Made by a program: the position numbers and the translations under genes. Below, in pieces: positions 20,602 through 30,573 of a stretch of 64,000 bases of DNA. Position 1 is the first letter of the stretch; each line of letters starts with the position of its first letter. The notes beneath the pieces are model-generated. The model saw only the letters and a list, made by a program, of their open reading frames with translations. It was not told where the DNA came from and searched no databases. The stretch is from Pycnococcus provasolii (lineage: Eukaryota; Chlorophyta; Pseudoscourfieldiophyceae; Pseudoscourfieldiales; Pycnococcaceae): contig OW568865.1 of NCBI GenBank assembly GCA_938743325.2, forward strand, positions 248,001 to 312,000, written 5' to 3'.

Positions 20602-21530
20602 TTCGTTGCAGTAACGTAAAACCAACTTTTGTTGTTCGTCCACGTGATAACTCATAAACCCAAATTCATAAAGCGCTCATATATATGCATCGTTTCTCGC
20701 CATGGATTCAGTCGCACAGGTCCGGCGCCACGGCGCCTACCAGGTGGGCAGGCACCCTCCCTACTAGGCTATGGTACAGTACTAGGAGGACGCCATAGAC
20801 TAAGTTAGCCTACACCGAAGCCTTACCACGACGAAGACGAGAAAAGCAAGACAAAGGTGGTTCCCGATCTGCCACCCCGGTCCCAGGGGTTTGGTTCTGC
20901 CCAGGAGGAAGTATCCCCTCGGAGCCTCCCTCTTTGGACCTGGGACTTGGGGCAAGTCTATCTTCTGATAACCGTAGTTCCCGCGAACTCCTCCGTCCAG
21001 TCTCCGCTCACGAGAACGCCTTGAAGGAGGGGGACAGGGACAGTCGCGCCCACTGTCGCCCCCCCCCCCCCCACACACACACACCCACACACGGCCGTCC
21101 AGCCCCCCGGGTAGTAGGTTCAGGAAGGTGTTAAAGGTAGGCATATCTGGAATCCGTCTCGTGCGATGGGATCCAGGCAGCCAGGCGAGGGGGACAAAAC
21201 GGAACCCATCCGGAGCTCCCCCCCTGGACCCTCCCCTCCTTCGGTTGAGCCTCCTAGGAACCTTTCGCGATATACATATCCGGCCGGCCCCCTTTGCTTT
21301 GCGCGCGCGCGTGTGCCTCATTCCAGTACCTCGTCTCATTCCCGCGAACGTGGTTCATTAGGCGCTGTGTGTTATTCTTGCTCTGTGTGTTTTTATCGTC
21401 TCCCTCGTTCTCATTGGCGTGGCGTCTTTGCCTTTTTTTATTTTCCTGCGTTATTAATAGTGCAATTAAAATTAATTGCACTTCGTCCTTATCATCTCCT
21501 GGCAGGGAAAGTTCACGGGTTCATTCCGTC
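20602..21530. other. Intergenic/5' leader region of the PWWP gene
   Basis: 929 bases. It has a C13 run followed by (CA)n at about 21059-21093. The frame of the PWWP gene is open back to about 21294 and would code a hydrophobic stretch, but no ATG precedes 21531, so this is read as 5' leader. No other gene is supported. Confidence 0.5.
21059..21093. repeat. Poly-C/(CA)n microsatellite
   Basis: A run of about 13 C followed directly by CA dinucleotides with one CCC interruption. Confidence 0.9.
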
Positions 21531-24500
21531 ATGTTCCGTCGGGGGAATAAGCGAAAACATATGGCCGGTGGTGGTGGTGCTGCTGCTAACCAAGCAGGTG
21601 GGTCTGCAGCCGCTGCAGAAGCTATCAACAACAACTCCGTCGTCGGGGAACCTGCCGCAGGGAAAGCTCACACAGCGACAGCGACGACGGGGAAACACGC
21701 GCGTTCGAGAGATGCAGCAGCTAAGCAGGCAGCGGCGTCTCTGAAAAGCAACCAAGCAGCAGCAGCAGCAACGACGAACGCTGCAAATAATGCGGCACCT
21801 TCACCCAACGACGACAACCACAACCACAACGACACACATCACAGCCACAAGGCACCTGGTGCGCTCGTGTGGGTCAAGATGAGAGGGTACCCCTGGTGGC
21901 CAGCCAAGGTAATCAGACCGGCGGATGCGCCCGAGAACGTGCAAAGGGCACAAACCAGGAAAAAGGAAAGCACGCTCGTGCACTTCTACGCAAGCGGAGA
22001 CTTGTACGTTTCACCCATTTCGGCTTCCAAGGGAATCATACAATCAGAAGAGTGTTTTTCGTCACACTCACGCACCAAAACACACGCACACACACATCAA
22101 AATCAAAAACAAAAACAAAATAGCCTTTGGGTTCAAGACACGAACTCAAACAACACCCTCAAGCCTTTCGGGTGCCAAGAGAAAACGGAACTAACCAAGC
22201 AGAAGGGTACGGAGACGCTCGTGCAGGCGATTCGTCTCGCGAACAAGGAGTACTCCGCCACGCACGGCAACGGCAATGGTGAGGTGGAGAAACCTACACT
22301 GCCACCGACAACGACGACGACAACGACGACGACTTCCGCTCGTGCGACACCGGCGAAGCGCGCACGAAGGGGAGACCCGGAGAATAGCAACCATGACGAC
22401 AACAACGCCATCACAACCAACAATAACAACGCCACTTCCGGAGCAGCCGCCGTTCCGCCTGCGAAGGTGGCACGACGCTCGCAGCAAGCTGAGGAACAGC
22501 AACCGCCGGCTGAACTGCCTCCGTCGTCACGACGTGCCAGGCGTGGTGGTGCAACTGCCGCAACGGCGACGACAACTACAACGACAACCGGCACAACCAC
22601 AGCGGCTACCAAGCTTAAGCAGCAGCTGAAGGAGAAGGAGGGGCCAGCGACAGCGTTGCCAGTGTCTCGTCCACGACGTGGCGGGAGAGCGAGCCAAGAA
22701 GACACGAATGAGGTGGCGGCAGCGGCGGCGGCGGCAGAGGAGAAGAAAAGTGATCCTGCAGAAGCTGACGATGGTGAGGATGCCGTTGTCGCCGGCGGCA
22801 ACAGCAACAGGAGCAGCGAGAACGATAACAATGCTGCGGCACGGCTACAGGCCAACAAACGGACGAATCGCACGGCGGCGGCAACGGCGGCGCGCAAGGC
22901 GATGCACGAGAGAAAGCTGGCCGCGGCGAGGAGCGTGCCGGCAACACCAAAGCCGGAACCGCCACCGTCTACGACAAAGATTGGTCGCAAGAGCAGCAAG
23001 CCTCGCCCAAGCCCAGGTGGAGGTGGCAATCTGCTCGCAATGCCGCCAACGAAGGGTGTGCGATCGGCAAGGAGAAGAAGAAGAGCAAAGCCAGCCACAC
23101 CCAAATTTCTCCTAAGCAACGACGAGGACGAGGACGAGGGCAATGCTGCCGCGGAACCTGCCGCCGACGATGCTGGCGATGACGATCGCGATGCGGATCT
23201 CGGCAACGACGAGCACGAGCAGCAGCAGCAGGAGGAGGATGCCAACGAGGAAAGTATCGACGAGGAAGGTGCGCTCGCTGCACTTGAGATGCTTGGTACG
23301 GTGGCGTTGCCGCCACCTCCGCCACCTCATCCTGGTGGTGCTCAACTGCCTCCACCTCCCCCGCCTCCTCCACAATCAGCTGTCGCGGCTGCTGTTGCGG
23401 GAGGCGTTCCACCTCCTCCGCCGCCACCACCTGGCGGCATGGCGCCACCACCTCCTCCGCCGGGCATGGGAGCGGCGCCGCCGCCACCGCCGCCGGGAAT
23501 CGGAGGTGCGCCGCCTCCAGCACCGCCGAACGTCGCTCAGCTACCACCTATGGCGCTGCCTCAGGGCCTCCTGCCCCCCGGCTTTGCCCTTCCTGGGTTC
23601 CCGCCTGGCATGAATCTGCCAGGCATGACTGGTATGCCTGGTATGCCTCAAATGCCTCCCGGCTTCCCGCCCATTCCGTTGCCCATGCTCTTTAGCCAAC
23701 TTGCCGCAAGTGGGTTGCTTCAGTTCATGGCGCAGCAGCAGCAGCAGCAGCAAAACGTGGCGACACCCCAGCAGATTCAGATTCCACGCTCTCTACTTGT
23801 TGGAATTCCCAAGACTGTGCGCAACACTACGCAGACGTGGAACATGGCGCAGAATGGCGGCTTGCCGCAGCCATTTGGCGTGCCAAATCCCGTTAATCTG
23901 GGAGATGCGGAGCTAGCGCAGCCGCAGCAACAAGCCGCGATGAAGGCTCAGGCACCACCACCTGCGCCGCCTGTGAAAAAATTGCCAGATCGGGAGGAGG
24001 ACAAGGAGGAGGAGGAGGAGGAGGAGGAAGGGGGCATGCGCCTGGAAAGCGACGAACAGCTGCCTCCTGCCTTGAAGGAGAATGGAAACGATGTTGTGCC
24101 ACAGGATCAGGACCACAACAACGAGCAGCCGGGAGTACATGGTATTGCCGCCGCCGCCGCCGCCGCCGCGGCTGCTGCTGCTGCCGCTGCCGCCGCTGCC
24201 GCCGCTGCTGCCGCCGCCGCTGCCGCTGAGGAAGAGCAGGAGCCTGAGCTGGAGGCAGAGCCGGAGCCTGAGGCAGAGGCGCCGCCGTCTGAGCCGGAAG
24301 AAGAGCCAGAGCCAGAGTCAGAGGCGATAGTGCCACCGGCTGTAGCTGAAGCTGAGGCTGAGCCGGAAGCTGAGGCTGAGATGGACGTGGAGGCAGAGGT
24401 GGAGGTGGAGGTGGAGGTGGAGCCGGAAGCTGAGTTGGAACCGGAAGCTGAGTTGGAACCGGAAGCTGAGCCGGAAGCTGAGGCTGAGGCTGAGCCGGAA

Positions 24501-25277
24501 GCTGAGGCTGAGCCGGAAGCTGAGGTAGAGGCAGAGATGGAGCTTGAGGCGGTGGCACCGCCGGAGCCAGAGCCAGAGGCTGAGCCGGAGCCGGAGCCGG
24601 AGGCAGTGGCACTGCCAGAGCCGGAGCCTGAGGAAGAGGCACCGCCAGAGCCTGAGCCTGAGGCAGTGGCACCGCCTGAGCCGGAGCCGGAGCCTGAGGC
24701 AGAGGCGCCTCTTGAGCCGGAGCCTGAAGCAGAGGCACCTCTTGAGCCGGAGCCAGTGGCAGCACCGTCTGAGCCGGAACAAGACCCAGAACCAGAGCCA
24801 GAGGCGATAGTGCCACCTGCTGTAGCTGAAGACGATGCTGAGAAAGAGGAGGCAGAGCCGGAAGCTGAGATGGAACCGGAAGCTGTGGCAGAGCCGGAAG
24901 CTGAGTTGGAACCGGAAGCTGAGATGGAACCGGAAGCTGAGATGGAACTGGAAGCTGTGGCAGAGCCGGAAGCTGAGATGGAACCGGAAGCTGAGATGGA
25001 ACCGGAAGCTGTGGCAGAGCCGGAAGCTGGGTTGGAACCGGAAGCTGAGATGAAACCGGAAGCTGAGGAAGAGCCGGAAGCTGAGGCTGAGCCTGAACCT
25101 GAGGCTGAGCCGAAACCTGAGTTGGAGCCGGAAGCTGAGGCAGAAGCAGAGATGGAGCTTGAGGCGGTGGCACCGCCGGAGCCAGGATCTCTGGGCTTGT
25201 TAAATAATGCCGAGGCGGCGGCGGCTGCCGCAGCAGCTGCTGCTGAACTGTGGCATCCTGCACAGTGGTTGTACTAA
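21531..25277 (+). CDS. PWWP-domain chromatin protein with polyproline, polyalanine and Glu-Pro-Ala tail
   Basis: Start ATG at 21531 ([15 protein letters not shown]). The PWWP domain begins [19 protein letters not shown] (~residue 110), but its core is interrupted by a 120-nt GT-AG intron (22004-22123). Splicing turns GD-L... into [19 protein letters not shown], a proper PWWP strand, and gives about 1208 aa. PWWP domains bind methylated-lysine nucleosomes and DNA, so this is probably a nuclear reader protein. Downstream come basic/Ala-rich linkers, several Pro8-12 runs and Pro-Gly-Met repeats (about 23300-23680), a short conserved-looking stretch [19 protein letters not shown], 27 consecutive Ala (24147-24227) and ~310 residues of Glu/Pro/Ala repeats (24238-25185). 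No catalytic domain was seen. A TGTAA signal follows 33 nt after the stop. Confidence 0.85.
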   Translation: MFRRGNKRKHMAGGGGAAANQAGGSAAAAEAINNNSVVGEPAAGKAHTATATTGKHARSRDAAAKQAAASLKSNQAAAAATTNAANNAAPSPNDDNHNHNDTHHSHKAPGALVWVKMRGYPWWPAKVIRPADAPENVQRAQTRKKESTLVHFYASGDLYVSPISASKGIIQSEECFSSHSRTKTHAHTHQNQKQKQNSLWVQDTNSNNTLKPFGCQEKTELTKQKGTETLVQAIRLANKEYSATHGNGNGEVEKPTLPPTTTTTTTTTSARATPAKRARRGDPENSNHDDNNAITTNNNNATSGAAAVPPAKVARRSQQAEEQQPPAELPPSSRRARRGGATAATATTTTTTTGTTTAATKLKQQLKEKEGPATALPVSRPRRGGRASQEDTNEVAAAAAAAEEKKSDPAEADDGEDAVVAGGNSNRSSENDNNAAARLQANKRTNRTAAATAARKAMHERKLAAARSVPATPKPEPPPSTTKIGRKSSKPRPSPGGGGNLLAMPPTKGVRSARRRRRAKPATPKFLLSNDEDEDEGNAAAEPAADDAGDDDRDADLGNDEHEQQQQEEDANEESIDEEGALAALEMLGTVALPPPPPPHPGGAQLPPPPPPPPQSAVAAAVAGGVPPPPPPPPGGMAPPPPPPGMGAAPPPPPPGIGGAPPPAPPNVAQLPPMALPQGLLPPGFALPGFPPGMNLPGMTGMPGMPQMPPGFPPIPLPMLFSQLAASGLLQFMAQQQQQQQNVATPQQIQIPRSLLVGIPKTVRNTTQTWNMAQNGGLPQPFGVPNPVNLGDAELAQPQQQAAMKAQAPPPAPPVKKLPDREEDKEEEEEEEEGGMRLESDEQLPPALKENGNDVVPQDQDHNNEQPGVHGIAAAAAAAAAAAAAAAAAAAAAAAAAAAEEEQEPELEAEPEPEAEAPPSEPEEEPEPESEAIVPPAVAEAEAEPEAEAEMDVEAEVEVEVEVEPEAELEPEAELEPEAEPEAEAEAEPEAEAEPEAEVEAEMELEAVAPPEPEPEAEPEPEPEAVALPEPEPEEEAPPEPEPEAVAPPEPEPEPEAEAPLEPEPEAEAPLEPEPVAAPSEPEQDPEPEPEAIVPPAVAEDDAEKEEAEPEAEMEPEAVAEPEAELEPEAEMEPEAEMELEAVAEPEAEMEPEAEMEPEAVAEPEAGLEPEAEMKPEAEEEPEAEAEPEPEAEPKPELEPEAEAEAEMELEAVAPPEPGSLGLLNNAEAAAAAAAAAAELWHPAQWLY
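22004..22123 (+). other. In-frame, stop-free 120-nt intron in the PWWP domain
   Basis: Donor GACTT/GTACGT and acceptor AAAATAG/CCTTTGG, phase 2. Its length is a multiple of three and it has no stop, so retention adds 40 residues (His/Gln/Asn/Lys-rich) into the PWWP fold without breaking the frame. Confidence 0.85.
24147..24227 (+). repeat. Polyalanine tract, 27 codons
   Basis: Uninterrupted GCN codons, mixed GCC/GCT/GCG rather than a pure trinucleotide run, followed by Glu codons. Confidence 0.95.
24238..25185 (+). repeat. Glu-Pro-Ala coding repeat array
   Basis: Imperfect 6-, 12- and 18-bp units coding [15 protein letters not shown] and EMEPEAVAE variants. Part of the array repeats at larger scale: [13 protein letters not shown] occurs near 24535 and again near 25150. 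The codon pattern GAG CCG GAA GCT makes the opposite strand open for over 500 codons. Confidence 0.9.
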
Positions 25278-25309
25278 ATGTTTTTCTTGTGTGTTGATTT
25301 AAGTAATTG

Positions 25310-25314
25310 TGTAA
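25310..25314 (+). terminator. TGTAA poly(A) signal (PWWP gene)
   Basis: The chlorophyte-type TGTAA hexamer core lies 33 nt after the stop codon, before an AT-rich stretch. Confidence 0.6.
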
Positions 25315-25373
25315 TAAATTCAAGAACAAATTTTCTGTCACGTTACAACTATCGTTATGTACACAAACTGCAA

Positions 25374-26357
25374 CTAGTGCGGGCGAGGGAGGAAGTCCTC
25401 TCCATCGCACACCGCCTCCGTGCTCGCCTTCCACAGCATCGCGCGGCTCGCCTCGTCTGTCCCACTCCTCTCCATCTGAATGCCACGAGGTGCACCCCAC
25501 AGCTCGCCTAAGCCGCTCGGGACGTAGAATTCGCCATTGTGAACATCATGCGCGGCCATGCACGTGAGAAGCGGCATTGCACCATCTTCGGAGCTCTGGG
25601 CGATGTACGGCATAAACCAAGACGGGCTGAATGGCATGCCTCCATCTTCCGCGGTTGTGATCTGCAAGTTCGTCGCGGCGACACCTGGTGCTGCCACGAG
25701 AGCCTTCACCTTAGAGCCGTTCGCCTTGAGGCGATCAGCCAGCTCCGACGTGAACACGCAATTAGCCAGCTTCGTTTGTCCGTACCTCGTCCAGCGTGCA
25801 CCGGTGTACCATTTATCTCCGCCAAGTTCGCCGCCCTTTTTTTGCAGATACTCGGGCAAAAGGCGCAGCGTGGACTTTCGAGCGAGACTTGAGTGGGAGA
25901 CGACACGTGCTTCTCCTCGCAGCTCGGCGGCACGTTCGAGTAGGACGAAGAGCTCCTTGGTGAGAAGAAAGTGGCTGAGATGGTTGGTTTGCATTTGCAC
26001 ATCGTACCCGTCCACCGTGGCGATATCTTTCAGCGCCATCACGCCGGCGTTGAGTGCGAGCACGTCGATCCCATCTTTGCACGTCTTGTGCATCTCAGTG
26101 CACGCGCGTCTCACGGAGGCAAAGTCGGCGAGATCGCAGTCAATTGCGTGCACGTTGCCGAGTTTGCCGAGCCTCGATGTGGCATCCGCCGCGCGCTGCG
26201 ATGGCCTGTTGAGCGTGATGACGCGCGCACCGCGCGACGCGTAGACGGACGCGGCGACGAACCCGATTCCCGACGTGGTTCCCGTGATCACGACGGTTTT
26301 GCGTTCGAGCCCTTCAGCCGGCAGGTTTTGCGCGAACGCGCGGAACGCCGCGCTCAT
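25374..26357 (-). CDS. Short-chain dehydrogenase/reductase
   Basis: About 327 aa from the ATG at 26357 (MSAAFRAFAQNLPAEGLERK). Rossmann signature TGTTSGIG near residue 25 (dinucleotide binding), DLADFASV, NAGV motif (LALNAGVMAL), and the catalytic set with Ser in VSHSSLA and the YxxxK as RYGQTKLAN. This is the classical SDR active site, closest in general form to retinol dehydrogenase/WWOX/protochlorophyllide-reductase-like SDRs. There is no obvious transit peptide, so the location is probably cytosol or ER surface. The substrate cannot be predicted. The C-terminal region contains a Met/Pro-rich loop (GGMPFSPSWFMPY). Convergent with the PWWP gene (96 bp gap) and 123 bp upstream of the mTERF stop on the same strand. 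Confidence 0.85.
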   Translation of the reverse strand: MSAAFRAFAQNLPAEGLERKTVVITGTTSGIGFVAASVYASRGARVITLNRPSQRAADATSRLGKLGNVHAIDCDLADFASVRRACTEMHKTCKDGIDVLALNAGVMALKDIATVDGYDVQMQTNHLSHFLLTKELFVLLERAAELRGEARVVSHSSLARKSTLRLLPEYLQKKGGELGGDKWYTGARWTRYGQTKLANCVFTSELADRLKANGSKVKALVAAPGVAATNLQITTAEDGGMPFSPSWFMPYIAQSSEDGAMPLLTCMAAHDVHNGEFYVPSGLGELWGAPRGIQMERSGTDEASRAMLWKASTEAVCDGEDFLPRPH

Positions 26358-26480
26358 GGAGAAGTGATCTACTGGTTGAGGTGGGGGAGGGAAATACCAA
26401 AAGTAAAATCTGAACAAACCCCGCACGTGGGACGTGGGGTGGTAAGCGACTACGGGTAAAGCATACAGCAGTATTCTATT

Positions 26481-28334
26481 TTACAAACGACGTTTTCCTT
26501 TCGCGTGACGTGTCGCATCGCGCACCGCGCGCGCAACGAGCTCTTCCACTTCGCCAGATTTCACAAGCTCGCTTCGATACGCCTCGTACTCTGCCAGCAG
26601 GGCGCGTATGACATCATCGCGGCTCGGCGCGTCCGCCTGCATGTCATCGTCTGCGACATCCACGCGTGCGCGGACGGCGTACGTGCTTATAAACTTGACG
26701 TCATTCACGAAAAGGACTGTCAGCGGGAGAGGATTGGACGGCCCGTATCCCGCTCGTGCCTCTAGGCTTTCCGTCGCGCTGTTCGGTTTTCCTCGATAGC
26801 GTTTCCTGGAGGAAGATGCGCCTCCTCCTCCGTCGTTATCGCGTTCTGCCGTGATGATGCTCGCGGCGATGCAGCTGTTCAAGAACTGATGTCGTGGGAC
26901 GATGCGATTGGTAAGGCTGAGCGTGAAGTAGTTGGGGTTGCTCAACAGGCGAGACATGTCGCCGCCCAACATGGTCTCGTAGTACGCAAGCTTCGGTACC
27001 AGCGAGTTGTCGACATCCATCGAAAGCAGCTGTGGACACCTCGCGATGAGATCTGCTCCCGTCCACGGATCAAGGCGCAGGCGCACCACAGGAGGAGGTA
27101 ATGTTGCTGTCGGTGGTGGTGGTGGTGGTTGTGAATGTGCAGATTGTTCCTCTGCTTCGTCGTCATCGTCGTCGAACGAGTCCAGCATCATTATGTTTCG
27201 CTGACGCGGCGTTTTCTTGGAAGGAGCTGCTTGTGGTGGTGATTGTGGCGGTGGTTGTGAAGGTGTGTCAATTTTGCCGACTTCTTTCTCGGGCACATCC
27301 ACCCAGTCGGAGATCATGTCCAGAATATCACCCGTGGATGCGGCGACCGGCTTCTTTCTTGCCTCCTCGATAGACCGTTGCTGCTGTTCGGCTGTCTGCT
27401 TGTGATGGTCATTTTTGGAAGATGTCGTCGTCGTCGTCGTCGTCGCAGGCTGTGGAGACGACGTCGGCGGCGGCGGCGGTGGCGGCGGGGGTGGTAGAAC
27501 CGACGACGATGTCCACGAAGAGACGTCGTCGTGGTCAACGGAGACAGAAACAAGCTCCTCGAGGTGGTCGAGGTCGACGACGAAGCGGCTTCGTTTCTCG
27601 AGCGTCTCCTCGCTCAGGCTAAAAAGTTGCGGGTGGCGCATCAAAACGTGCTTTACCTGCTCTGGTGAAAGGCTGCAAGCTTCTGCCAAGAAGAGCACGC
27701 GTCGCTCGACGTATTCCTCTGTGAATCCCAAAAGGCGTGGCTCTCGCTTGAGCATGCGCACGAGTTCCTGCGGCGTGAGTCGCAGTTGGCGCACGAGCAG
27801 GTGCACGCGAGCGCGCATTTTGTCGACGCGTGCGACGAGCAGGTGCGGCGCGCGCGCCGTGAATCGCTGCATGTCCCCGTCTGAGACGGATATGCCTAGC
27901 TCGTTGACGAGAAAGTTGACGCGTTCGTTGACGCTATCTGTCGTGACCTCGAGCAGGCTAGGCTGCGAGGTGACGATTTTCCGCAAGACGTCCGTGTTTG
28001 ACGCCTCCGAGGAGGAGGAGGAGGAGGAGGAGGTATGTAAGATGGATGTGCGTAGGTTGTCGAGTCTTTCTTGTACCACGGCGGTATCTCTCTTCTTGGA
28101 ACCCAGCAGACGTTCCAGTCGAGAGAGTTGCGCCGGTGACGTGATGTTTAGTGACGAAGTCAGGAGCGCGTGCAGAGAAGAGGATGGCGATGAGGACGAG
28201 GAGGCTGAGAGGAGGACGAGGAGGCGGCGGGAGCTGTGGCAGCGGCGGCGCGGAGGTGTGGCAGAGCGAAGGTGGAGACGGCGAGTTGAAGCCACCATAC
28301 CTGTGGGAACAACGTGGTGCGGCGCCATGTGCAT
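26481..28334 (-). CDS. mTERF-domain organellar protein
   Basis: 617 aa. An Arg/Ser-rich N terminus (RRLHLRSATPPRRRCHSSRR) suggests import into mitochondria or plastid. From about residue 115 come mTERF-type helical repeats with the recurring LxxxPxLL signature: VTSQPSLLEV, FTARAPHLLVA, LKREPRLLGF, LMRHPQLFSL. A ~135-residue low-complexity insertion (Pro10, Thr runs, Gln, poly-Asp) follows, then further repeats (IARCPQLLSMD, LLSNPNYFTLSL). mTERF proteins bind organellar nucleic acid and act in transcription termination, splicing or ribosome assembly. The long disordered insertion between repeats is unusual. The C-terminal tail is basic (RDATRHAKGKRRL). Confidence 0.85.
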   Translation of the reverse strand: MHMAPHHVVPTGMVASTRRLHLRSATPPRRRCHSSRRLLVLLSASSSSSPSSSLHALLTSSLNITSPAQLSRLERLLGSKKRDTAVVQERLDNLRTSILHTSSSSSSSSEASNTDVLRKIVTSQPSLLEVTTDSVNERVNFLVNELGISVSDGDMQRFTARAPHLLVARVDKMRARVHLLVRQLRLTPQELVRMLKREPRLLGFTEEYVERRVLFLAEACSLSPEQVKHVLMRHPQLFSLSEETLEKRSRFVVDLDHLEELVSVSVDHDDVSSWTSSSVLPPPPPPPPPPTSSPQPATTTTTTTSSKNDHHKQTAEQQQRSIEEARKKPVAASTGDILDMISDWVDVPEKEVGKIDTPSQPPPQSPPQAAPSKKTPRQRNIMMLDSFDDDDDEAEEQSAHSQPPPPPPTATLPPPVVRLRLDPWTGADLIARCPQLLSMDVDNSLVPKLAYYETMLGGDMSRLLSNPNYFTLSLTNRIVPRHQFLNSCIAASIITAERDNDGGGGASSSRKRYRGKPNSATESLEARAGYGPSNPLPLTVLFVNDVKFISTYAVRARVDVADDDMQADAPSRDDVIRALLAEYEAYRSELVKSGEVEELVARAVRDATRHAKGKRRL

Positions 28335-28670
28335 AGGTGGGAGAATGACGAACCAAAACTTTACGGTCGTCGAATGTAACCCCTAATAATAAAGGGGAAA
28401 AAGGAAACCCCTACTTGAATTCTCCTCCCTCATCAGGCTCCTATGTACTATGGCGTCTTTGTTTTTTTTTGTTTGACAACCTTTATACAAGGGTGGGTGA
28501 GTGACCAGTGGGCAAGTTGTTCCCTCTCGTTCCTCACACTTTACCTGTTTTTTCTTTTACTGACTGTTATTTCTAAAAGAAAAGGAAAAGAAAAAAAGTC
28601 CTTAAAGTGCACGAACAAAAGCTTGGACTCGTTGGTGTGCTGCTCAGCACTTCAAGCAAGGGGAAGAGAT
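28335..28670. other. Intergenic region, no gene seen
   Basis: 336 bases between two minus-strand genes. T-rich on the + strand with a G(T)n run near 28460 and purine-rich AAAGGAAAAG near 28577. It should contain the mTERF promoter and psbY 3' end. Confidence 0.5.
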
Positions 28671-28961
28671 TTACTTCTTCTTCTGCATGTTCTCAATCTG
28701 GCGCGAAGCCGGGCCGAGGATGTTGAAGAGCACCCAGCCCACCGCCGGCGCGAGGATGAGCGGGAGAGCAATGAGGCGGCCGTCAAGGGCAACCTGCGAC
28801 ACAGCCTCCGTCGCCGCCATGGCGGACGGGGCAGCCATCAGTGCAGCGACGGGCGCCGCCGCCACCACCGGCGCGGAGGGCGCGCGGCGCTGGGTCGCCT
28901 GCGCGCGCACGGCACGACGCACCACGCGCGTCGGCATCGGCTTGCTCACAATCATCGCCAT
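28671..28961 (-). CDS. psbY: Photosystem II protein PsbY precursor
   Basis: 96 aa. It starts MAMIVSKPMPTRVVRRAVRA, a chloroplast transit peptide, followed by an Ala-rich hydrophobic thylakoid-targeting segment ending APSAMAATEA, where AMA/A fits a lumenal processing peptidase site. The mature part (~45 aa) has one span, RLIALPLILAPAVGWVLFNI, and ends LGPASRQIENMQKKK, matching the PsbY signature (PAxGWVLFNIxxPAxxQ). PsbY is a small single-span subunit at the PSII periphery near cytochrome b559. Land-plant precursors carry two PsbY units; this one carries a single unit. Confidence 0.85.
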   Translation of the reverse strand: MAMIVSKPMPTRVVRRAVRAQATQRRAPSAPVVAAAPVAALMAAPSAMAATEAVSQVALDGRLIALPLILAPAVGWVLFNILGPASRQIENMQKKK

Positions 28962-29260
28962 TTTGCTTTTGAAAGGTTGTGTCTGGAAAAAAAGGAGTTA
29001 GGGAGGGGAGGGGGAGGGAGTTAGTCGTGTATGACTGCACATTTGACGTCGCGTCGCATTCGTGATCTTCCCTTCCCTTCCTACCCCGTTGTATTTTTTT
29101 ATGCGCGCGCGCGTTCAGATACGAAAAAAAAAACAAGAAGCACGGAACGATGCGCGAAGATCGCGGATCCACCCAGCGAAGAGACGGACATAACACTTCC
29201 CCCCTCCCCTCCCCCCCTGTCATCATCGCAAATCACACAAAGAGACAGGAAAAATGAGCC

Positions 29261-29310
29261 CACAAATCATCACAAATCATCACAAATCAAGACAAATCAA
29301 GACACAACAA
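29261..29310. repeat. 10-bp tandem repeat
   Basis: Five units of CACAAATCAT drifting to GACAAATCAA, then GACACAACAA. Confidence 0.85.
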
Positions 29311-29919
29311 GACACAAGACAAAGCGCAGCCAAGTAGGGCACACACGAAAGCAACACACAAGCAAGACACACAAGCAAGACACACAGACAGACACAGACC
29401 ACCACAAGCACACTTGGTATTAGCTTACCTAAACAGGAGTGAGAGATAAACAGGAGCTGCTGATGGACCGCGAGGAGAGGAGAGGAGGGAGGAGGGCGAC
29501 GACGACGAAGCACGTCCGACCCGACCCCGTGCTCTGAAGGGTCCCGGGGGGAAATAGATCTTCAAGATAGCGCAGGGGATCCCTCTTCCACGCCGACTGC
29601 ACATCAAAGGTCCCCTTTCAAGAGGATAAGGGCGGATTCGGAGGCAGGGAGGGAGCAGTTCAGTCCCATTTGAGGAGTAAAAATGGGATACCTGTTCCTG
29701 TGGGACTTTTTTCGGGGTTTCATTTCCCTCGCCTCCTCTCCTCCATGTGCTCGTTTTTTTCGGGTTTTCCACGCTCCTTTCTATTGGCTTCCTATTACCA
29801 GCCGTGTGTGCCAGCAAAGCTTGTTAGTCTATTTGTTATGGTGGTCTAATCTGAGGCTGCAAGGTTCCTTAGTTTCACTTCGTTTCGTTCACCTAAAGGG
29901 CCAACGGGTACCCTTTTAA

Positions 29920-29936
29920 CCCTACCCTACCCTACC
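29920..29936. repeat. Telomere-like variant array (CCCTA)3
   Basis: AACCCTACCCTACCCTACCC: pentamer CCCTA rather than CCCTAA. It is flanked on both sides by GGTACCC, giving a short direct repeat around it. Confidence 0.8.
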
Positions 29937-30140
29937 CGGTACCCATTACAACCCTTGTTTTTACGCATGGTTTTACGGAAAGAAAAGAGAGAGAGAGATG
30001 CCGTTGCCGTTTTGCAAGGTTTCCGCCTTATCGTGAAAAGAGTTGATCGCAACCGTCCAAATAACTTTTCTCACGCGCAATTGTTGACACATGGAGCGCA
30101 AACTCCGGGACGGGTTTGTTTGCGAAGAGGAACGGCGTTA

Positions 30141-30161
30141 TTTTGCGGATTTTCCGCAAAA
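30141..30161. promoter_or_regulatory. Perfect palindrome upstream of the translocator gene
   Basis: TTTTGCGGA-TTT-TCCGCAAAA, 9-bp arms around a 3-nt spacer, about 410 bp upstream of the start codon. The symmetry fits a dimeric factor site; function is inference. Confidence 0.4.
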
Positions 30162-30573
30162 ATATTGGTCGAAAACAAGCGAATACTCATCTTACGTAAC
30201 CTGTTCTGGTTTTCCACGTGAGCGACATGCAAACGAGGGGAAAGTGGTGAAGCAGTTGGCGAGGAGCAACACAGCACATGCGGGCTAAGGGGCGCACATG
30301 CGAATAAAACCGAAAAAGGTCCCTCTCGGAAGAAGAGTTTCGAGAAGCATCTTCGGCAAAAAAGTGAAAAAAACAAACTCCGAATGAGGAGCCCATGAAC
30401 CTGAGGGGCAACCGTCTTTCTGCCACACAAACTCCCCCGCCCGCGCACACCTTTTTCGCCCTTAACACTGCCGCCAACGACCTACCCCCCCCCCTTCCCC
30501 TCCCTTCCCCTCCCGTCCCTGCAGATAACACCTAACATCCAAACCAACGCTGTTCATTCCACTAGCAGCAGCC

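Larger units (their letters stand above)
28962..30573. other. 1.6-kb intergenic region between psbY and the ATP/ADP translocator
   Basis: The longest gap in the window. It has a 10-bp tandem repeat (29261-29310), CA-rich stretches (29340-29400), a CCCTA array (29920-29936), a 9-bp-arm palindrome (30141-30161) and C-rich runs near 30485-30520. Open stretches of 60-130 codons here have no recognisable motifs and arginine/serine-rich shadow-like composition, so none is called. Confidence 0.5.

Noticed and set aside
20800-21339. 179-codon minus-strand frame
   Set aside because: Arg/Gly/Pro-rich without motifs, spans a C-run/CA microsatellite, not protein-like.
22133-23245. 370-codon minus-strand frame rich in Ser, Leu and Ala
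   Set aside because: Antisense of the low-complexity part of the PWWP gene; no conserved motif.
23893-25500. 535-codon open frame on the minus strand
   Set aside because: It is the antisense of the Glu-Pro-Ala repeat and polyalanine region; its Pro/Gln/Leu product simply mirrors that repeat. The + strand frame carries the PWWP domain.
27415-28386. 323-codon + strand frame
   Set aside because: Antisense of the mTERF gene, whose repeated helical signature is unambiguous.
29425-29817. 130-codon minus-strand frame in the long intergenic gap
   Set aside because: Composition resembles other shadow frames; no motif, no good 3' or 5' signals.
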